Part shown: positions 26,911 to 29,603 of the stretch, in pieces
Numbering within the stretch: position 1 is the first letter of the stretch
Layout: each line of letters begins with the position of its first letter
Source: a virus
Direction: 5' to 3' (one strand)
Length of the DNA: 29,603 nucleotides
IMG/VR virus record: IMGVR_UViG_3300034120_000331
Location: 1-29,603 of that record
Translations under genes and position numbers: made by a program
Notes under the pieces: generated by a model
The model's input: only the letters and a program-made list of their open reading frames with translations
What the model was told of the DNA's origin: nothing
Database searches by the model: none

Positions 26911-29271
26911 ATGAGCGGCATCATGAGTTTGCTCCTTGCTGCGCGAGTATCAGCAGGGTTTACCGAATACAAGATTTTCACCGCATCGGGTAACTGGACT
27001 GCCCCGACCGGCGTGACGCAAGTTGAATATCTTGTCGTCGCTGGTGGTGGCGGCGGTGGTAGATATGGCGGTGGTGGTGCAGGCGGTTTCCGCACGGGAA
27101 CAGGGTTTTCTGTTACTGCTGGAACTGATTACACCATCACAGTCGGCGGCGGCGGTACTGGAACTGTTGCAATAGGGCCGAATGGGGTAAGCGGTTCTAA
27201 TTCATCATTTAGCAGTATCACCTCTGCCGGAGGTGGCGGTGGCGCCGAATCGTCAGTTGCGGGGTCGTCAGGCGGTTCAGGCGGTGGTGGCGGTTGGACT
27301 AGTAATGGCGGCGCAGGCAATACACCTTCAACTTCGCCAAGCCAAGGAAGTAATGGTGGAAACGGCGCAAGCAACGGAACATCTTATTCAGGCGGCGGTG
27401 GTGGTGGCGCTTCTGCGGTTGGCGCAACTGCAAGCGCGGCTGTTGGCGGTAACGGTGGCGCAGGAACGGCATCGTCTATTTCTGGCAGTTCCGCAACTTA
27501 TTCTGGCGGAGGCGGCGGCTCTACATTCCGCGACGCAGATACACGCGGAACGGGTGGTTCAGGCGGCGGCGGTAACGGCGGAAAATACGACCCAACGGGA
27601 TCATTAGGTAGTGCTGGAACTGCTAATACAGGCGGTGGTGGTGGCGGCGGCGGCCAAACAACGGGAAATTCTGGCGGCTCTGGCATCGTCATTCTCAAAT
27701 ACTCTGTCCCCGTCCAATCTGTCGTAGCCACGTTCACTTCTACCGGCACATGGACTTGCCCGAGCGGTGTTAGCGCGGTGGAGTACCTTGTCGTCGCGGG
27801 TGGCGGCGGTGGTGGAACTCTTGGCGGCGGTGGTGGCGCAGGTGGTTTCCGTACTGGAACAGGGTTATCTGTAACTGCCGGAACTGATTACACCATTACC
27901 GTTGGTGGTGGTGGTAACGGAACTGCGACAATAAATACTCGCGGTTCAAGCGGCAATGATTCCGTATTCAGCACCATTACCTCAACTGGCGGTGGTGGCG
28001 GCGGGTCATACAACTCGGCTCCAAATTCATCTGGCGCGAATGGTGGATCAGGAGGAGGCGGCTCGTATACCGCAGGCGGCCCTGCACCTCCGTATCCCGG
28101 CGGCGCTGGCGGCACAGGCAACACCCCAAGCACTTCGCCATCTCAAGGTTCTAACGGTGGCGCAGGAAATGGAGCGCAACCAAACTTTGGCGGTGGCGGT
28201 GGCGGCGGCGCATCTGCTACCGGGGCAACAGGAACAGCAACTACTGGCGGCAACGGTGGCGCTGGTACGGCGTCTAGCATTTCTGGCTCTAGCGTAACTT
28301 ACGCTGGAGGCGGCGGTGGCGGCGGTCAGACTGGTGGCACGGCTGGAACAGGTGGATCAGGAGGCGGTGGCGCTGGAAGCATGACCTCAACTGGAACCGC
28401 AGGAACCGCAAATACCGGCGGCGGCGGTGGCAGCGGCGGCTTTACCAGTTCAAGTCAAACCGGCGGCGCAGGCGGCTCCGGCATCGTCATCCTCAAGTAC
28501 GACATCGGCTCTGCCACAATCTTCACCTTCAAGTCATCGCAGAAGTGGACTGCACCAGCGGGTGCGGTGAGCGTTGACTACCTCGTTGTTGCGGGGGGTG
28601 GTTCCGGCGGAATTGGTGGAAATACCTCAAACGGTGGCGCAGGCGGTGGCGGCGCAGGCGGATTCCGCACAGGCACGGGTTTATCTATTACCGCAGGCAC
28701 CGACTACACGATCACGGTTGGCGGCGGCGGCTCTAGCGGTTCTAGCGGCAGCGATTCCGTATTTAGCACCATTACATCTACTGGTGGCGGCAAAGGCGGA
28801 AACTATAACGGCGGTAATGGTAATAACGGCGGCTCTGGTGGCGGCGGCGCGGGTGGATTCCCAAGCGTTGCTGGAACTGGCGGAACTGGAAATACCCCAA
28901 GCACTAGTCCTTCCCAAGGCTCAAACGGCGGAAATGGCGCTGCTGATGCCAATCCTCCCGGAGGCGGTGGTGGTGGCGCTTCTGCTGTTGGATCAGCAGC
29001 AAGCGGGTCTACAGCCGGTAATGGCGGCGCAGGCACAGCCTCAAGCATTTCTGGCGGCTCTGTAACTTATGCCGGAGGCGGCGGTGGTGGACGTTGGGCC
29101 GCCCCGTACACCAACGGAACCGGCGGCGCTGGCGGCGGCGGAGACGGCGTAAGTTCGGCTCCTGCAAATGCTGGCACGGCCAACACAGGCGGTGGTGGCG
29201 GAGGTGGAACTTCTGCTGCAGGCGGCGCAGGCGGCTCCGGTATCGTAATTCTCAAGGTCAACTTTACATGA
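26911..29271 (+). CDS. Large glycine-rich receptor-binding-like protein with three tandem modules
   Basis: ATG 3 nt after the previous stop; 786 residues. Each of three modules of about 255 residues opens with a strand pair (NWTAPTGVTQVEYLVVAGGG; TWTCPSGVSAVEYLVVAGGG; KWTAPAGAVSVDYLVVAGGG), continues GGFRTGTG, VTAGTDYTITVGGGG, TPSTSPSQGSNGG and GGNGGAGTASSISGS, and closes in GGSGIVILKY or GIVILKV. This is the glycine-rich domain type (Gly_rich_2) of phage fibre tips. Length, repetition and place after a fibre gene suggest receptor binding. The repeats can recombine with each other. Confidence 0.8.
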   Translation: MSGIMSLLLAARVSAGFTEYKIFTASGNWTAPTGVTQVEYLVVAGGGGGGRYGGGGAGGFRTGTGFSVTAGTDYTITVGGGGTGTVAIGPNGVSGSNSSFSSITSAGGGGGAESSVAGSSGGSGGGGGWTSNGGAGNTPSTSPSQGSNGGNGASNGTSYSGGGGGGASAVGATASAAVGGNGGAGTASSISGSSATYSGGGGGSTFRDADTRGTGGSGGGGNGGKYDPTGSLGSAGTANTGGGGGGGGQTTGNSGGSGIVILKYSVPVQSVVATFTSTGTWTCPSGVSAVEYLVVAGGGGGGTLGGGGGAGGFRTGTGLSVTAGTDYTITVGGGGNGTATINTRGSSGNDSVFSTITSTGGGGGGSYNSAPNSSGANGGSGGGGSYTAGGPAPPYPGGAGGTGNTPSTSPSQGSNGGAGNGAQPNFGGGGGGGASATGATGTATTGGNGGAGTASSISGSSVTYAGGGGGGGQTGGTAGTGGSGGGGAGSMTSTGTAGTANTGGGGGSGGFTSSSQTGGAGGSGIVILKYDIGSATIFTFKSSQKWTAPAGAVSVDYLVVAGGGSGGIGGNTSNGGAGGGGAGGFRTGTGLSITAGTDYTITVGGGGSSGSSGSDSVFSTITSTGGGKGGNYNGGNGNNGGSGGGGAGGFPSVAGTGGTGNTPSTSPSQGSNGGNGAADANPPGGGGGGASAVGSAASGSTAGNGGAGTASSISGGSVTYAGGGGGGRWAAPYTNGTGGAGGGGDGVSSAPANAGTANTGGGGGGGTSAAGGAGGSGIVILKVNFT
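26955..27720 (+). repeat. Glycine-rich module 1 of 3
   Basis: First copy of the 0.76-0.79 kb coding repeat. It encodes the opening strand pair, the GGFRTGTG and TVGGGG core, the SPSQGSNGG segment and the GIVILKY closing strand. Boundaries are approximate. Confidence 0.65.
27721..28510 (+). repeat. Glycine-rich module 2 of 3
   Basis: Second copy of the coding repeat; its segments occur in the same order as in module 1, with differing glycine loops and one Cys in the opening strand. Boundaries are approximate. Confidence 0.65.
28511..29268 (+). repeat. Glycine-rich module 3 of 3
   Basis: Third copy of the coding repeat, ending at the protein C-terminus with GIVILKVNFT. Its opening strand has Asp where the other modules have Glu (VDYLVV). 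Boundaries are approximate. Confidence 0.65.
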
Positions 29272-29516
29272 AAACCTATCAACTCATGGGCATTGATACG
29301 GCGATGCACTTGCTTCGCCCCGGCGCAAAATGGGAGATCAGCAACCGCGAGATCACCCGTTGGGAAGATCCGCGACCCAAGCCGTCGTGGGACGAAATCA
29401 TGTTCACGATTGAAAAGATCAAGGAACTTGAGGACGCGGTGCCGACGATCCTGTTGCCCGAGCAGCAGGCTGCGTTTGACGACTACGTTGCCCAGATTGA
29501 AAAGGCGGTTGCGTGA
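29268..29516 (+). CDS. Small protein downstream of fibre gene, XkdW / tail-chaperone-like
   Basis: ATG in an ATGA overlap; 82 residues. LRPGAKWEISNREITRWEDP and PRPKPSWDEIMFTIEKIKEL match a pattern (ITxWxDPRPKPxxEE) found after fibre genes in many phages, often named XkdW or putative tail assembly chaperone. The second half is a helix. It probably helps fold or assemble the preceding glycine-rich protein; this is inference. Confidence 0.65.
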   Translation: MKTYQLMGIDTAMHLLRPGAKWEISNREITRWEDPRPKPSWDEIMFTIEKIKELEDAVPTILLPEQQAAFDDYVAQIEKAVA

Positions 29517-29603
29517 TTACATACAACCTCTTCCCTACGGCTGTCGCCAAGTTTGAACTTGGACGGGACTACACCGCCGAGGAAATGGCGTTTGTGGACG
29601 AAC
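29513..29603 (+). CDS. 2OG-Fe(II)-oxygenase-like protein, N-terminal fragment (3' partial)
   Basis: GTG in a GTGA overlap; 30 residues are visible before the window ends: MITYNLFPTAVAKFELGRDY then TAEEMAFVDE. The LFPT-x-V start is typical for phage proteins of the TIGR02466 / 2OG-FeII_Oxy_5 group, which hydroxylate an unknown substrate. The iron-binding residues lie further downstream and cannot be seen, so this is a tentative call. Confidence 0.5.
   Translation, partial: MITYNLFPTAVAKFELGRDYTAEEMAFVDE

Noticed and set aside
27129-29309. Proline-rich minus-strand frames opposite the glycine-rich protein
   Set aside because: Glycine codons on one strand read as proline/alanine codons on the other; these are composition artefacts.

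Overview
The window is one continuous piece of a tailed double-stranded DNA phage genome (Caudoviricetes). It most resembles P22-like podoviruses. It carries a P22-type portal of 727 residues, small and large terminase subunits, a packaged-DNA stabilisation/tail-hub protein, three probable DNA-ejection proteins, an Erf-type annealing protein and a 61-residue Cro-like protein. No host gene, integrase, tRNA, rRNA or CRISPR array was found. The lysis proteins (holin-like membrane proteins plus a GH24 lysozyme) suggest a Gram-negative host, but the species cannot be read from the sequence. Scaffold, major coat and the start of the tail-hub gene are missing. In P22 order they lie after the portal and before the tail hub, so they should be outside the window, and the genome order probably closes into a circle across the missing part.

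Layout, left to right. (1) 1-10.66 kb, plus strand: tail hub, fibre/receptor-binding proteins, three ejection proteins, a run of small membrane proteins with a 3TM-type holin and lysozyme, a putative zinc peptidase and an HTH-metallophosphoesterase. Nearly every gene overlaps the next by ATGA, GTGA or TAATG, so this looks like one late operon. (2) 10.56-11.65 kb, minus strand: four small genes including a PD-(D/E)XK nuclease and a Cro-like repressor. (3) 11.64-16.57 kb, plus strand: an early operon that starts at a strong sigma70-like promoter overlapped by a palindrome at the Cro-like gene. It encodes Erf, a YqaJ/lambda-type exonuclease, an SSB-tailed small protein and, after a leader region, an SF3/DUF5906-like helicase. 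(4) 16.57-18.96 kb, minus strand: a compact operon of ten very small genes plus a GP88-family gene, with its own promoter and terminator. (5) 18.96-19.58 kb: a gene-free AT-rich region with two families of short repeats, a candidate origin or control region. (6) 19.58-29.6 kb, plus strand: HNH endonuclease, a hairpin-rich 270-nt gap, a zinc-ribbon-like protein, terS, terL, four tiny basic proteins, portal, a DUF5856-like protein, then a second receptor-binding module ending in a 786-residue glycine-rich protein with three tandem modules, and the start of a 2OG-Fe(II)-oxygenase-like gene.

How the parts work together: terS/terL and the portal package DNA. The tail hub, fibres and ejection proteins close the capsid, bind the host and deliver DNA. 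The membrane proteins and lysozyme release progeny. Erf, the exonuclease and the helicase replicate and recombine the genome, which fits headful, terminally redundant packaging. The least explained parts are the minus-strand micro-operon, the repeat region beside it, and a shared translation-start cassette (GGAGAATC, five bases, ATG) found at three of its genes and once more before the helicase. All functions are read from sequence motifs and gene order; no database search was run.
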